Positions 8,126 through 15,674 of a DNA stretch of 64,000 bases are shown in pieces. The stretch comes from LC029 sp036676475. Lineage in GTDB: Bacteria; Bacillota; Bacilli; Aneurinibacillales; RAOX-1. Within the stretch, counting starts at the first letter, position 1; each line of letters starts with the position of its first letter. The notes under the pieces were generated by a model that saw only the letters and a program-made list of their open reading frames with translations, ran no database searches and was not told where the DNA came from. The position numbers and the translations under genes were made by a program. The stretch spans positions 62,001 through 126,000 of the forward strand of contig JAKFCU010000036.1 of the NCBI GenBank assembly GCA_036676475.1, in the 5' to 3' direction.

Positions 8126-8572
8126 ATGACAAATGAATTAAGCATCGGAGCAATAGTAGATGGAAAAGTAACAGCCATTAAAGAATACGGCGCCTTTGTT
8201 TCGTTAGTGTCGGGTCGTTCAGGTCTTGTTCATATTTCACAGATAGCTAGTGAGTATGTGAAGAGTGTCGAGGATTATTTATCAGTAGGTGATACTATTA
8301 AGGTTAAAGTAATTGATATTTCCGAATCAGGAAAAATCTCCTTGTCCATCAAGGACGTGGCTCTTCTGGAACGCAAAGATGGACAGAAACCAGTGAGGAA
8401 ACCGAATCGTAATATAGAGGAGTCAGGTGGTACAGTACGAAACCAACGAATAAGGCAGCAAGATAAAAAGCCATTAGATAAAATGAACTCACTTGAAGAA
8501 AAGTTAAAAAGATGGATGAAAACCAGTGAGGAAAAAATTAACGAATTACAGGCAAAACAAAAAAGAAAGTGA
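8126..8572 (+). CDS. S1-domain RNA-binding protein (YabR/YugI type)
   Basis: The 148-residue protein has an N-terminal S1 domain (residues 1-75: GAIVDGKVTAIKEYGAFVSL, GLVHISQIA, VGDTIKVKVIDI, GKISLSIK), the RNA-binding OB fold. A basic, glutamine-rich tail of about 70 residues follows. This matches the small Bacillus S1 proteins YabR and YugI (general stress protein 13), which associate with ribosomes or RNA. The ATG follows a GGGGGAG SD sequence. Which of the two subfamilies it belongs to cannot be told by eye. Confidence 0.85.
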   Translation: MTNELSIGAIVDGKVTAIKEYGAFVSLVSGRSGLVHISQIASEYVKSVEDYLSVGDTIKVKVIDISESGKISLSIKDVALLERKDGQKPVRKPNRNIEESGGTVRNQRIRQQDKKPLDKMNSLEEKLKRWMKTSEEKINELQAKQKRK

Positions 8573-8588
8573 ACCTAAGGTTGACTCA

Positions 8589-8679
8589 TAAGGGTCTGAC
8601 CCCTACATCCAACACGAGATATAGTGACAATCTTACATATTGTCATACTATATGGAGTGAATGTGGGGTCTGACCCTTA
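8589..8679. repeat. Palindromic REP/MITE-like element with GGGTCTGACCC arms
   Basis: The arms at 8589-8608 and 8661-8679 are inverted copies of a TAAGGGTCTGACCCC-ACAT sequence, each containing the 11-bp palindrome GGGTCTGACCC. A second inverted pair (ATATAGTGACAAT and ATTGTCA-TA-CTATAT) lies inside, so the whole 91 bp can fold into one long hairpin. GGGTCTGACCC-type palindromes are typical of REP sequences mobilised by Y1 (RAYT) transposases; none is encoded in this window. Confidence 0.7.
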
Positions 8680-8767
8680 GTTTTTGAGCAGCCTTTTTGG
8701 GATTATATAGAGAAAACGCTTTAGAAACAAGTAAAATAATAGTTAATGAGTTTAGGCAGGAGGGAAG

Positions 8768-9787
8768 ATGATGGGGAAATTAAATCAATTGACGGAACAA
8801 ACGGTAGGGCAATGGCTAGACCCTGTCCTTTTTAACGAGTTGTATCAGAAAGTATGGGAATATGGAGAACAGTATTTTGCCAGAATGCATGAAAATGGAC
8901 AGGTGGATCTTACAATTGTATTTCAGAATGTAGATGATTTTGGTGAATCATCCGGATCCCAAATTTTGATTGATTATAAATTTTACAAGGATTCTTTCTT
9001 TCTTATTGTTTGGACCTTAACAGATCCTAAAAATCCTTTAGGATTTCCAATTCCCTTTAAGCTAACAGAACCGCATGACTTGTTAGTGATAAAAAGAATT
9101 TTTGAACAAGTGCAACTATGGATTCATTACTTGGCGATAGAAGATGGACATTTGATTCATGTTTTTTCAGAAGCCTATGAAATTCCGGATACAGAAAAGC
9201 ATAAAATTCTTGATTTATTTGACGAACAGCAAGGTATTGAAATCCGGGAAGAGAGCGAAAAAGAGGAATTTTTTGTGAAAGATACGGACGAGCTCTTGGA
9301 TGAACAACTCCTTTCTGAAGGGATCGGCTATTCTCTTGACTTCACTTCGATGATTAAGAAAGGAAATGAAGAGCTGGCTAAAGAGAAATTGATGTCTGCT
9401 CTCCTTCAAGCAATGATGATGATTAAACGTCATCCGCGTTCAGACGTAAGGGAATCCTCCTTTTTACTATGGGTTGAGGAGAAACGGGAAACAACCAGTC
9501 GCGGGGAGGATGCCACATTACTTACCATTTACATGACCCCTATTTTAGATGAGCTTTTTGAAGTTATTTCTAATGATCATCAAGAGGAAAATCCATTCTC
9601 CTCTGTGCTTTTGGGTTTTCCTGAGTTTCTCACTACCGTTCAAAGAAAGCCAGTCGACTATGGGGCACTTCCTATCTTAGAGTATAGGGAGGGAGCGATG
9701 ATGCATATAGAATTAGAGGCTCAATTTATCCGTAGACTCAGAAGCCTCTACTCGGGAGAAGGAGAAAACCCTTATATTCAGGAATGA
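8768..9787 (+). CDS. Hypothetical 339-residue protein
   Basis: This soluble acidic protein has an N-terminal alpha/beta region (residues 1-140, with VDLTIVFQNVDDFG, FFLIVWTLTDPKNPLGFPIP and HYLAIEDGHLIHVFSEAYEI) and a helical C-terminal region containing LLQAMMMIKRHPRSDV and LLTIYMTPILDELFEVI. The first two codons are both ATG; the second (8771) is better spaced from AGGAGGGA. I do not recognise the family. It may be translated together with the TetR gene 32 bp downstream. Confidence 0.55.
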   Translation: MMGKLNQLTEQTVGQWLDPVLFNELYQKVWEYGEQYFARMHENGQVDLTIVFQNVDDFGESSGSQILIDYKFYKDSFFLIVWTLTDPKNPLGFPIPFKLTEPHDLLVIKRIFEQVQLWIHYLAIEDGHLIHVFSEAYEIPDTEKHKILDLFDEQQGIEIREESEKEEFFVKDTDELLDEQLLSEGIGYSLDFTSMIKKGNEELAKEKLMSALLQAMMMIKRHPRSDVRESSFLLWVEEKRETTSRGEDATLLTIYMTPILDELFEVISNDHQEENPFSSVLLGFPEFLTTVQRKPVDYGALPILEYREGAMMHIELEAQFIRRLRSLYSGEGENPYIQE

Positions 9788-9818
9788 CAAATGGATGTGA
9801 AAGAATGGAGGGGGAACG

Positions 9819-10370
9819 ATGGGTAAACCGAAACAAATTACCAGAAAAGTCCTCGTAGCAGCTGCAAAAAAACAATTGCTGCAACACGGACAGGGAAAGA
9901 TTACTCTGAAAAATGTAGCGGAAACTGCGGGAGTTACCCAAGGAGTGGTCTATTATCACTTTAAAACGAAGGACCAACTCTTAGTCTCCCTTCTTCAAGA
10001 TTTTATAGAGGGTATACAAAAACAATTTTCAGAAAACGAAAGCATGTCTAATAAAAATCAAGACAAACTTCAGCAATTTATAAAGGAAGAAGCATACAAA
10101 GCGCAAGTGGGTTCAGAGCAATATCAAATGTTATTTGAATTAGTTCCTTTGGCCCTTCATCAACGAGAAATGAAGGGAATTATGGCAAAAAGTATGATAC
10201 AGAGGATAGGGGCGATGTCAGAGCTTGTAGATGGCGACCCCTTGCGCGGACGTATGCTAACGGCAATATTAGATGGATTGGCCCTTCAGACCTTGTTTGA
10301 TCCAACCTTTAATGAAAAAGAAGCATATGATATGGTAAGAAAATGGTTCGTGGAGAAAATGGTTGAATAA
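9819..10370 (+). CDS. TetR-family transcriptional regulator
   Basis: The protein has 183 residues. The N-terminal 55 residues form a TetR helix-turn-helix (ITLKNVAETAGVTQGVVYYHF, then KDQLLVSLL), followed by an all-helical ligand-binding and dimerisation domain. It presumably represses genes nearby or its own, but the effector cannot be predicted. The ATG follows GGAGGGGGAACG. It sits 31 bp after the hypothetical gene at 8768 and 49 bp before a zinc-ribbon gene. Confidence 0.88.
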   Translation: MGKPKQITRKVLVAAAKKQLLQHGQGKITLKNVAETAGVTQGVVYYHFKTKDQLLVSLLQDFIEGIQKQFSENESMSNKNQDKLQQFIKEEAYKAQVGSEQYQMLFELVPLALHQREMKGIMAKSMIQRIGAMSELVDGDPLRGRMLTAILDGLALQTLFDPTFNEKEAYDMVRKWFVEKMVE

Positions 10371-10419
10371 GTTCCTTACATGAACAAAAAATAAAGACAT
10401 ATGAAAAGGAGTGATTCCT

Positions 10420-10677
10420 TTGGCTTACATATGCCCTTTATGTAACGGTATGCAATTTGATCAGGTGCACTGTCCCACATGTCAGGGAGATATGCAGGAC
10501 AGCGGAAGATACATGGATTTTTTTGATGACTATAGTCCTTATTTAGAGATTGATGGGATGAAAAAAGCAGATGGAATTTCAAATGATTTAGAAAACCACC
10601 AATGTCCCCATGTGTTTGAATGCACTTTGTGCAAGAGCCAGCAAATGCAAATCATAAATGAAATATTTATCCCTTAA
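10420..10677 (+). CDS. Small zinc-ribbon protein
   Basis: This 85-residue protein has two CxxC pairs at the N-terminus (CPLC and CPTC, 11 residues apart, a rubredoxin- or ribbon-like knuckle) and a third near the C-terminus (CTLC) preceded by a lone CPH. The TTG at 10420 is eight bases after AAGGAG; the GTG at 10411 would be only two bases after it. Function is unknown. The stop overlaps the left arm of a terminator, ending the plus-strand block that began near 8.7 kb. Confidence 0.6.
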   Translation: MAYICPLCNGMQFDQVHCPTCQGDMQDSGRYMDFFDDYSPYLEIDGMKKADGISNDLENHQCPHVFECTLCKSQQMQIINEIFIP

Positions 10678-10705
10678 TGCATTCAGAATCTTGAATGCAT
10701 TTTTC
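10676..10705. terminator. Terminator after the zinc-ribbon gene
   Basis: A 10-bp inverted repeat AATGCATTCA / TGAATGCATT with a short loop is followed by TTTC on the plus strand. It lies between convergent genes. Confidence 0.65.
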
Positions 10706-10719
10706 TATAGTCACGACGA

Positions 10720-11175
10720 TTAGGAGACATCAGAATATAAAGTGGGTTTCATTTGTAACCATTTCACCTTAAACATTTGTTTGTTTTTTCCACCATACCC
10801 CATCATCCAAAATCCATATTCCTCATAAAGAAAGGAAGAAAAATGCATTTTTTGCCAAAAAAGTAGATTCTCAGGCGCACTTTCTAATAATATAGAGTAA
10901 TGATGTTCCTTTGCGTAATGCTTGAATAGTTTAACCACTTCTTCTCCTATGCCCTTATTACGGTAGGAGTGAGGAATACGAAGAAGACCTAAAAAAATGG
11001 CCTCATGGGTTGAATCGATATTAAAGTCAAGGATGACATTATCCGCTACCATTCCAGCATCCCGCATGGTATCATTCCATCGAAACATATGTCGGTTGTG
11101 TTGTATCAATTCATACGTATAATAAATTTCATGGTTTTCAAATATATTTTTCAATTCATGGATAAGATCCACCAT
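10720..11175 (-). CDS. GNAT-family N-acetyltransferase
   Basis: This protein of about 151 residues has GNAT motif A (FLGLLRIPHSYRNKGIGEEV, with the acetyl-CoA-binding R-N-K-G-I-G) and motif B around ILLESAPENLLFWQKMHF. The ATG at 11175 is preceded on the minus strand by AGAGGTGA; 30 further upstream codons are open but have no SD sequence. The substrate cannot be predicted. The gene points away from the HEPN gene, and the two start within about 110 bp of each other, so they share a divergent promoter region. Confidence 0.82.
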   Translation of the reverse strand: MVDLIHELKNIFENHEIYYTYELIQHNRHMFRWNDTMRDAGMVADNVILDFNIDSTHEAIFLGLLRIPHSYRNKGIGEEVVKLFKHYAKEHHYSILLESAPENLLFWQKMHFSSFLYEEYGFWMMGYGGKNKQMFKVKWLQMKPTLYSDVS

Positions 11176-11287
11176 GATACAGTCACCTCTAACGATCATT
11201 ATAACATTTGGTAAAGAAAAAATGATGATAGTTATGTCATTATACCTACAAAATTTGCAAAGCAAGCTAAAAGAGAGGGAATAAGGA

Positions 11288-12061
11288 ATGGATAACAGCT
11301 GTGAAATTTATGCTTTTCAACGTCTGGTTAAACGATTTGATTATGATGGTGCCATGGAAGTATTGGAATTGCTGCAATGGCAGGGGACTACGCTATACAA
11401 AATCGTGTTAAGCTGTCAGCGCTCATTAAATTTTAATTTTCAAGCAGCTAAAGGATTAACTGACCAAGTTCCCCACCATGAAGTAGATACCTTACTAGGT
11501 TGTATTCGGCATATTCAAGAATTGCCATTATTAATAAAGGGAAACCCTCATGAGATCTTTAATGAATTGATCGACAATATTGTGATTCAGTTAGAAAGAG
11601 AAGCATACACTGATTTTTTAGGTAGAATTTTTCAAATGCGTGAGCTGTTATTTAAAAATGCCGTAATTCAGTTTAAGCTTCGACAAGAGTATCCTTTACG
11701 TGATCGCATTTATCAAAAGAGTGCATTTGAGCAGAGGTTTAAAATGAATCATGGTCTCATGAATGGTATGAAGGAGATTCTTCGTACGGGAGGAGGAAGA
11801 TGGCAGAAAATAGTCAATGTCTTGTCTGGTAAACAGATGGGAGAGCTAATGGATCTTCGCCATCGCACGATCGTCGCTCATGGAATAGAAACGGCAACCC
11901 TAAACGATATTGAACGAATTTATGATTCCACTGATCGGGTAATGGAGGATTTATTTCAAGTGTTCCAATGGTTAAATATCCCCATACGCGAGCATAAGTA
12001 TAAGCTTATTAATCAAGATATTGATAAGTGGTTAGAAAAGATGAGAAATACAAACACATAA
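11288..12061 (+). CDS. Stand-alone HEPN-domain protein related to the Csm6/Cas02710 C-terminal region
   Basis: The 257-residue protein is all helical. It begins with a segment (AFQRLVKRFDYDGAMEVLELL) like the region after the CARF domain in CRISPR-associated Csm6/TIGR02710 proteins. Near the C-terminus it carries DLRHRTIVAHG (residues 189-199), which fits the HEPN ribonuclease motif R-x(4-6)-H with R193 or R191 and H198. There is no CARF sensor domain and no CRISPR or cas gene in the window. It could be a free-standing HEPN RNase of a toxin or stress system. The ATG follows GAGAGGGAATAAGG. Three tiny ORFs follow in the same direction. The family link is by pattern, and enzyme activity is inferred. 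Confidence 0.6.
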   Translation: MDNSCEIYAFQRLVKRFDYDGAMEVLELLQWQGTTLYKIVLSCQRSLNFNFQAAKGLTDQVPHHEVDTLLGCIRHIQELPLLIKGNPHEIFNELIDNIVIQLEREAYTDFLGRIFQMRELLFKNAVIQFKLRQEYPLRDRIYQKSAFEQRFKMNHGLMNGMKEILRTGGGRWQKIVNVLSGKQMGELMDLRHRTIVAHGIETATLNDIERIYDSTDRVMEDLFQVFQWLNIPIREHKYKLINQDIDKWLEKMRNTNT

Positions 12062-12104
12062 AGATACGTTTTTTAGACCAATCTAAGATCAGGAGGCGAT
12101 GATC

Positions 12105-12257
12105 ATGGATAAGGATAAGACACCAGAGTTGCCAGATTTTGATTCCTTAGATGATCGATTGATTGCAAAAGCTCCTTCAGGCCCATTTATTGGGATTAAA
12201 ACCAATTTGGATCCAGAAGATCCAGAAAAATATAATCCCTATAATAAACAAAGTTAA
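12105..12257 (+). CDS. Hypothetical 50-residue acidic protein
   Basis: An ATG at 12105 with AGGAGGCGATGATC directly upstream opens a 50-codon frame. The product is acidic and proline- and aspartate-rich (PELPDFDSLDDRL, then LDPEDPEKYNPYNKQS), with no cysteine and no membrane segment. The strong SD sequence and its position 43 bp after the HEPN gene support a real gene. I do not recognise it; it could be a spore-related small protein or a partner of the HEPN protein. Confidence 0.55.
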   Translation: MDKDKTPELPDFDSLDDRLIAKAPSGPFIGIKTNLDPEDPEKYNPYNKQS

Positions 12258-12363
12258 ATTACCAAGTTAACAAGGAAAATGGGCTATAAAAATAAGCGAA
12301 TGTCTACCACCAATAGTATAGGTAAACGTAAGATATTAGAGGTACCTATGCGGAGGTGGAATG

Positions 12364-12714
12364 ATGGGAAAGAAGAAGCTTATCCAGAGTCAGTTGAAAA
12401 CCAATCCCGAGTTTTCAAAATGGTTGAAGGAAAAACCGGAGCTTGTAAAAAAAGTCAAAGAAGATCCATCTATACTAGAAAAAATGATGATTTCTTGGAA
12501 TAGAGACCAACATAAAAAATTAAATTTGCTGCGGATTGGTGAAAGCTATCGTCAAATGGTAAATCAAATTCAAGAATTAAATTCTCTCCTTCAGCGAGTG
12601 GATCACTTGGTCTCCAATGTAAAGACCATCAGTGAAAAAATGAATGAAAATAAAACACCCATGTCTGCACTAGAATCCGTAAAATCCGTTTCAAAGAAAA
12701 AATCAAGATCATAA
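12364..12714 (+). CDS. Hypothetical 116-residue basic helical protein
   Basis: The ATG pair at 12361/12364 follows GGAGGTG; the second is better spaced. The N-terminal third (LKTNPEFSKWLKEKPELVKK and EDPSILEKMM) is a repeated NPEF/KPEL/DPSI helix pattern slightly reminiscent of YlbE/YlbD-type spore proteins. The rest is a coiled-coil-like helix (IQELNSLLQRVDHLVSNV) with a lysine- and serine-rich tail. The assignment is uncertain. It is followed 18 bp later by another tiny gene. Confidence 0.55.
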   Translation: MGKKKLIQSQLKTNPEFSKWLKEKPELVKKVKEDPSILEKMMISWNRDQHKKLNLLRIGESYRQMVNQIQELNSLLQRVDHLVSNVKTISEKMNENKTPMSALESVKSVSKKKSRS

Positions 12715-12732
12715 TACTCGGAGGACTACACG

Positions 12733-12927
12733 ATGGATGAATGGTATGTACAAGATGCATCCAATCCTAATAAGTACCCAGTTGTAAATGGTACTCCCTT
12801 AAATCCCTTGTTTGAGCATATGAATCGAGAAAATGCTTCGGTTACGAGTTTGGATGATCATTGGGATCTTGATGCAACGGCTGATGATAATGAAGCGTTT
12901 GAAATTGAGCAAGATCAAAGTGAATAG
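12733..12927 (+). CDS. Hypothetical 64-residue acidic protein
   Basis: This ORF starts at an ATG after a CGGAGGAC SD sequence. The product is acidic, with an N-terminal MDEWYVQDASNPNKYP, a PLNPLFEHMNRE segment and a C-terminal run of Asp/Glu. It resembles the kind of small acidic proteins found in spores, but I cannot place it in a family. A terminator follows directly, so the run of small genes from the HEPN protein to here may be one transcription unit. Confidence 0.55.
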   Translation: MDEWYVQDASNPNKYPVVNGTPLNPLFEHMNRENASVTSLDDHWDLDATADDNEAFEIEQDQSE

Positions 12928-12940
12928 TTTTCCTTTTCCT

Positions 12941-12990
12941 CCACGAAGTGGTATAATAGATTAGACACGACTTCGTGGTCTTTTTTTATT
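12941..12990 (+). terminator. Terminator before fabI
   Basis: A 9-bp stem (CCACGAAGT with ACTTCGTGG) with a 20-base loop is followed by TCTTTTTTTATTTTTT. A TATAAT in the loop (GTGGTATAATAG) might also serve as the -10 box of a fabI promoter. Confidence 0.8.
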
Positions 12991-13025
12991 TTTTATCATT
13001 CCCGATGTTGTTGAGGAGGTTTTCT

Positions 13026-13802
13026 ATGAACCAATTGCTAGCAGGAAAGAATTTTGTCATCATGGGAGTCGCAAATAAACGAAGTATTGCTTGGGGAATT
13101 GCACAATCTTTACATAAGGCAGGAGCAAACCTTATCTTTACTTATCAGGGAGAACGTCTGAAGAAGAATGTGGAAGAGCTTGCTGAAACATTGAATCAAG
13201 AGAAAAACATATTGATATCTTGTGATGTTACAAGTGATGAAGATATTCAGACGGCATTTCACCAAATAAAGGAGCAGGTTGGGGTTGTTCACGGATTAGC
13301 TCATTGTATCGCCTTCGCAAAGACGGAAGAATTAGAAGGAGAATTCGCTGATACCACTCGAGAAGGATTTAGGATTTCACATGACATTAGCGCGTATTCT
13401 TTTGTTGCTGTTGCTAATGCTGCAAAAAAATTGATGACTGAGGGGGGGAGCCTTCTTACGCTCACCTATCTTGGCGGGGAAAGAGTTGTACCAAACTATA
13501 ATGTCATGGGTGTAGCAAAGGCGGCTTTAGATGCTTCGGTAAGATACCTGGCAGCTGATTTAGGACAGTACAATATTCGAGTAAATTCTATTTCTGCTGG
13601 ACCGATTCGAACGCTTGCTGCCAAAGGAATCACTGATTTTAACAAAATCATTAGTATGATTGAAGAAAAAGCTCCTCTCCGCAGAACCGTAGATACAACG
13701 GAAGTAGGAGATACGGCCATGTTTTTATTGAGTCATTTATCAAGAGGAATTACAGGCGAAAGAATTCATGTAGACTGTGGCTATCATATTTTAGGATACT
13801 AA
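13026..13802 (+). CDS. fabI: Enoyl-[acyl-carrier-protein] reductase (NADH), FabI
   Basis: This 258-residue protein of the short-chain dehydrogenase superfamily carries out the last, NADH-dependent reduction of each fatty-acid elongation cycle. It has the atypical FabI glycine motif (GVANKRSIAWGIA, residues 14-26), the paired tyrosines Y148 and Y158 and the catalytic K165 (Tyr-x6-Lys). The length is normal for FabI. The ATG at 13026 follows GAGGAGGT; the open frame upstream has no SD sequence and lies in the terminator. FabI is the target of triclosan. The gene stands alone. Confidence 0.95.
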   Translation: MNQLLAGKNFVIMGVANKRSIAWGIAQSLHKAGANLIFTYQGERLKKNVEELAETLNQEKNILISCDVTSDEDIQTAFHQIKEQVGVVHGLAHCIAFAKTEELEGEFADTTREGFRISHDISAYSFVAVANAAKKLMTEGGSLLTLTYLGGERVVPNYNVMGVAKAALDASVRYLAADLGQYNIRVNSISAGPIRTLAAKGITDFNKIISMIEEKAPLRRTVDTTEVGDTAMFLLSHLSRGITGERIHVDCGYHILGY

Positions 13803-13821
13803 ACGAATCGATTGAATTAAG

Positions 13822-13860
13822 GTAAGGGCTAACTCCCAAGTAGGGGTTAGCCCTCCTTAC
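13822..13860. terminator. Hairpin after fabI
   Basis: A GTAAGGGCTAACTCC-type stem pairs with GGGGTTAGCCCTCCTTAC around a short loop. The T-run is weak on either strand, so termination efficiency is uncertain, but it lies between convergent genes. Confidence 0.5.
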
Positions 13861-13915
13861 TATTACGGAAGGCAAAAGACACCCGTGTCAAGATAGGGTG
13901 AGGTGCCTTTCTGAT

Positions 13916-14269
13916 TTAATTTTTATACGAATGTAAGTAGTCAGCGATTTCAGCTAACTTACTCTCCACTGCATTTCGAATGGAAACTGGAATACCGGTT
14001 GAAGGTGCCAGTCTAGTCATCGAGAATTTCTTTTTTAATAAGGGTTTACCAAAACGGATGGTCATGTTTTCTTGACCTCCATCAACCTGCTCAATTCTTG
14101 TAGGAATACTTAGAGCATAAGTATTACTGGTTGCAGAATCTTGTATAATGAGCTGATAAGTGCGCTGATCCCATTTTCCAGAACGTTTAAAGCCTTGTTT
14201 TGTTAGGGTAGAGTCAACCTGAGAAAACGTCTTCACTAGACCGGTAAGCCATTTGTCCTTCAATTCCAC
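13916..14269 (-). CDS. Hypothetical protein, possibly YugN-like
   Basis: The GTG at 14269 is preceded on the minus strand by AAGGAGGA six bases away and gives a protein of 117 residues. The open frame extends 33 codons upstream without an SD sequence. The pattern LTKQGFKRSGKWDQRTYQLI, then ALSIPTRIEQVDGG and MTIRFGKPLLKKKF vaguely recalls the YugN family (a gene of unknown function in Bacillus), but the match is weak. It is soluble, with no cysteine motif. It is divergent from the PHP phosphoesterase gene. Confidence 0.55.
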   Translation of the reverse strand: MELKDKWLTGLVKTFSQVDSTLTKQGFKRSGKWDQRTYQLIIQDSATSNTYALSIPTRIEQVDGGQENMTIRFGKPLLKKKFSMTRLAPSTGIPVSIRNAVESKLAEIADYLHSYKN

Positions 14270-14421
14270 TAAGGTTCCTCCTTCTTTTTTCCATTCATCC
14301 ATGCATAAGAGGAAGTAATAAACAGAAATGGTAATTTTGCAGCAGATAGTCAATTCATATGATCGCATTTCTAGAAAAAGAAGTATTTATTCAAACAAAA
14401 TATAGAAAAGAGGCGAAATAA

Positions 14422-15249
14422 ATGGTGGATCTACATTCCCATACAACTGCGTCTGATGGGACCTATAAGCCCACGGAAAGTGTGATTCGAGCGAAAGAAA
14501 AGGGGTTAAAGGCACTGGCGATTACGGACCACGATACCGTAGCAGGGATCAAGGAAGCCTTATTAGCTGGCGACCAATGGGGAATTGAAATTGTTCCGGG
14601 AATTGAAGTAAGTACGGTTGATCAAGGCCAAGATATCCATGTACTAGGGTATTATATCAACATAGAGGATGAAATTTTCCTTGAGCGACTTGAATCCCTC
14701 CGCAATACGAGAAACCGAAGAAACGAGATGATAATTCAAAATCTAAATCATCTAGGGATAGATATTTCACTGGAAGAAGTAAGCAAGAGAAGAAAAATGG
14801 ATGAAGGAAACATTGGTAGGCCACATATTGCTGAAGTTCTGATAGAGAAAGGAATTGTCTCCTCGATGGAGGAAGCCTTTCTTCATTATTTGGGAAAAAC
14901 GGGAAAGGCATATACAAACCCGCCTCGAATTTCTCCGGAAGAAGCCATCCTTTATATTAAGCAAGCAGGAGGGGTTCCCGTTTTAGCTCATCCAGGGCTG
15001 TATGATAATGACCAATTAGCGGCTCGTTTGGTCCAATCCGGTTTAGACGGAATTGAAGTATATCATACGGATCATACGCCTGAACAGGAAAAATATTTTC
15101 ACGATATGGCTGAACAGTACGGATTAATTAAAACAGCTGGATCCGATTTTCATGGAGAAAGAAATGGAGTTATTTTCCACGGTGATTTGGGGACTAGATC
15201 AATGACATACGATACGGTCATGCAATTGAAAAAAAGAGCTGGACTCTAG
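14422..15249 (+). CDS. PHP-domain phosphoesterase (TrpH/YciV type)
   Basis: The protein has 275 residues. The N-terminus has the PHP metal motif DLHSHTTASDG, then ITDHDTV and a GIEVS glutamate, and later AHPGLY, YHTDH and SDFHGER, together giving the histidine and aspartate ligands of a trinuclear metal site. This is the family of 3',5'-nucleoside bisphosphate phosphatase and RNase AM (TrpH/YciV). It probably hydrolyses pAp or short RNA 5' ends. The ATG follows AGAGGCGAAATAA. It is convergent with the yjcF-like gene, and their ends overlap by about 30 bp. Confidence 0.88.
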   Translation: MVDLHSHTTASDGTYKPTESVIRAKEKGLKALAITDHDTVAGIKEALLAGDQWGIEIVPGIEVSTVDQGQDIHVLGYYINIEDEIFLERLESLRNTRNRRNEMIIQNLNHLGIDISLEEVSKRRKMDEGNIGRPHIAEVLIEKGIVSSMEEAFLHYLGKTGKAYTNPPRISPEEAILYIKQAGGVPVLAHPGLYDNDQLAARLVQSGLDGIEVYHTDHTPEQEKYFHDMAEQYGLIKTAGSDFHGERNGVIFHGDLGTRSMTYDTVMQLKKRAGL

Positions 15250-15673
15250 TCAGCTCTTTTTCCATAGCAATATGTTCAATGTCTGCTTCTGAGAAAACAT
15301 CTCCTCTTCGCACATAACCTAATCGTTCATAAAAGGGTTCGGCATGTAATTGGGCATTAAGCTTGATTTTATGAAACCTCAATTTCACAGCTCTTTTTTT
15401 CATCATATTCATCATACTGGCACCGATTCCTAAACCTCTCGCCTCTTGGAGAATAGCAACTCTTTCCGCTTTGCCTACCTCTGGGGAGTATTCTCTTAAC
15501 CTTGCTGCACCGACTGGAGTATCAAGGTTATAGGCCACAATATGGGCTGTAGAGCTAGATTCATCATGGTCATCGTATTCCAACTCAGCAGGGACTTGTT
15601 GTTCATCAATGAATACTTTTCTTCGAACGGTAAAGGCGTCTCTTTTTTCCTGTTCTGTTTGAGCTTGCTGACC
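15218..15673 (-). pseudogene. yjcF: YjcF-type GNAT acetyltransferase lacking a usable start codon
   Basis: The minus-strand frame contains the whole YjcF-like GNAT protein: RDAFTVRRKVFIDEQQVPAE, AHIVAYNLDTPVGAARL, the acetyl-CoA loop EARGLGIGASMM, NAQLHAEPFYERLGY and a final ADIEHIAMEKEL. No ATG, GTG or TTG lies in frame before the conserved DAFTVRRKVF; the next upstream in-frame stop is a TAG inside the end of yjcG. The first in-frame ATG (15583) would remove the first strand and helix. The yjcG stop reads AAGTAAGGGTCAG; one extra T (TAATGGGT) would restore a classical overlapping stop/start. It may be an inactivated gene, a sequencing error, or a gene using a non-standard start or frameshift. 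Confidence 0.6.
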
Positions 15674-15674
15674 C

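Noticed and set aside
11288..12061. CRISPR-associated Csm6
   Set aside because: No CARF domain, no cas genes and no array in the window; only the HEPN part is recognisable.
12279..12503. 74-residue ORF overlapping the 12364 gene in another frame
   Set aside because: No SD sequence; the overlapping frame has GGAGGTG and a coherent helical product.
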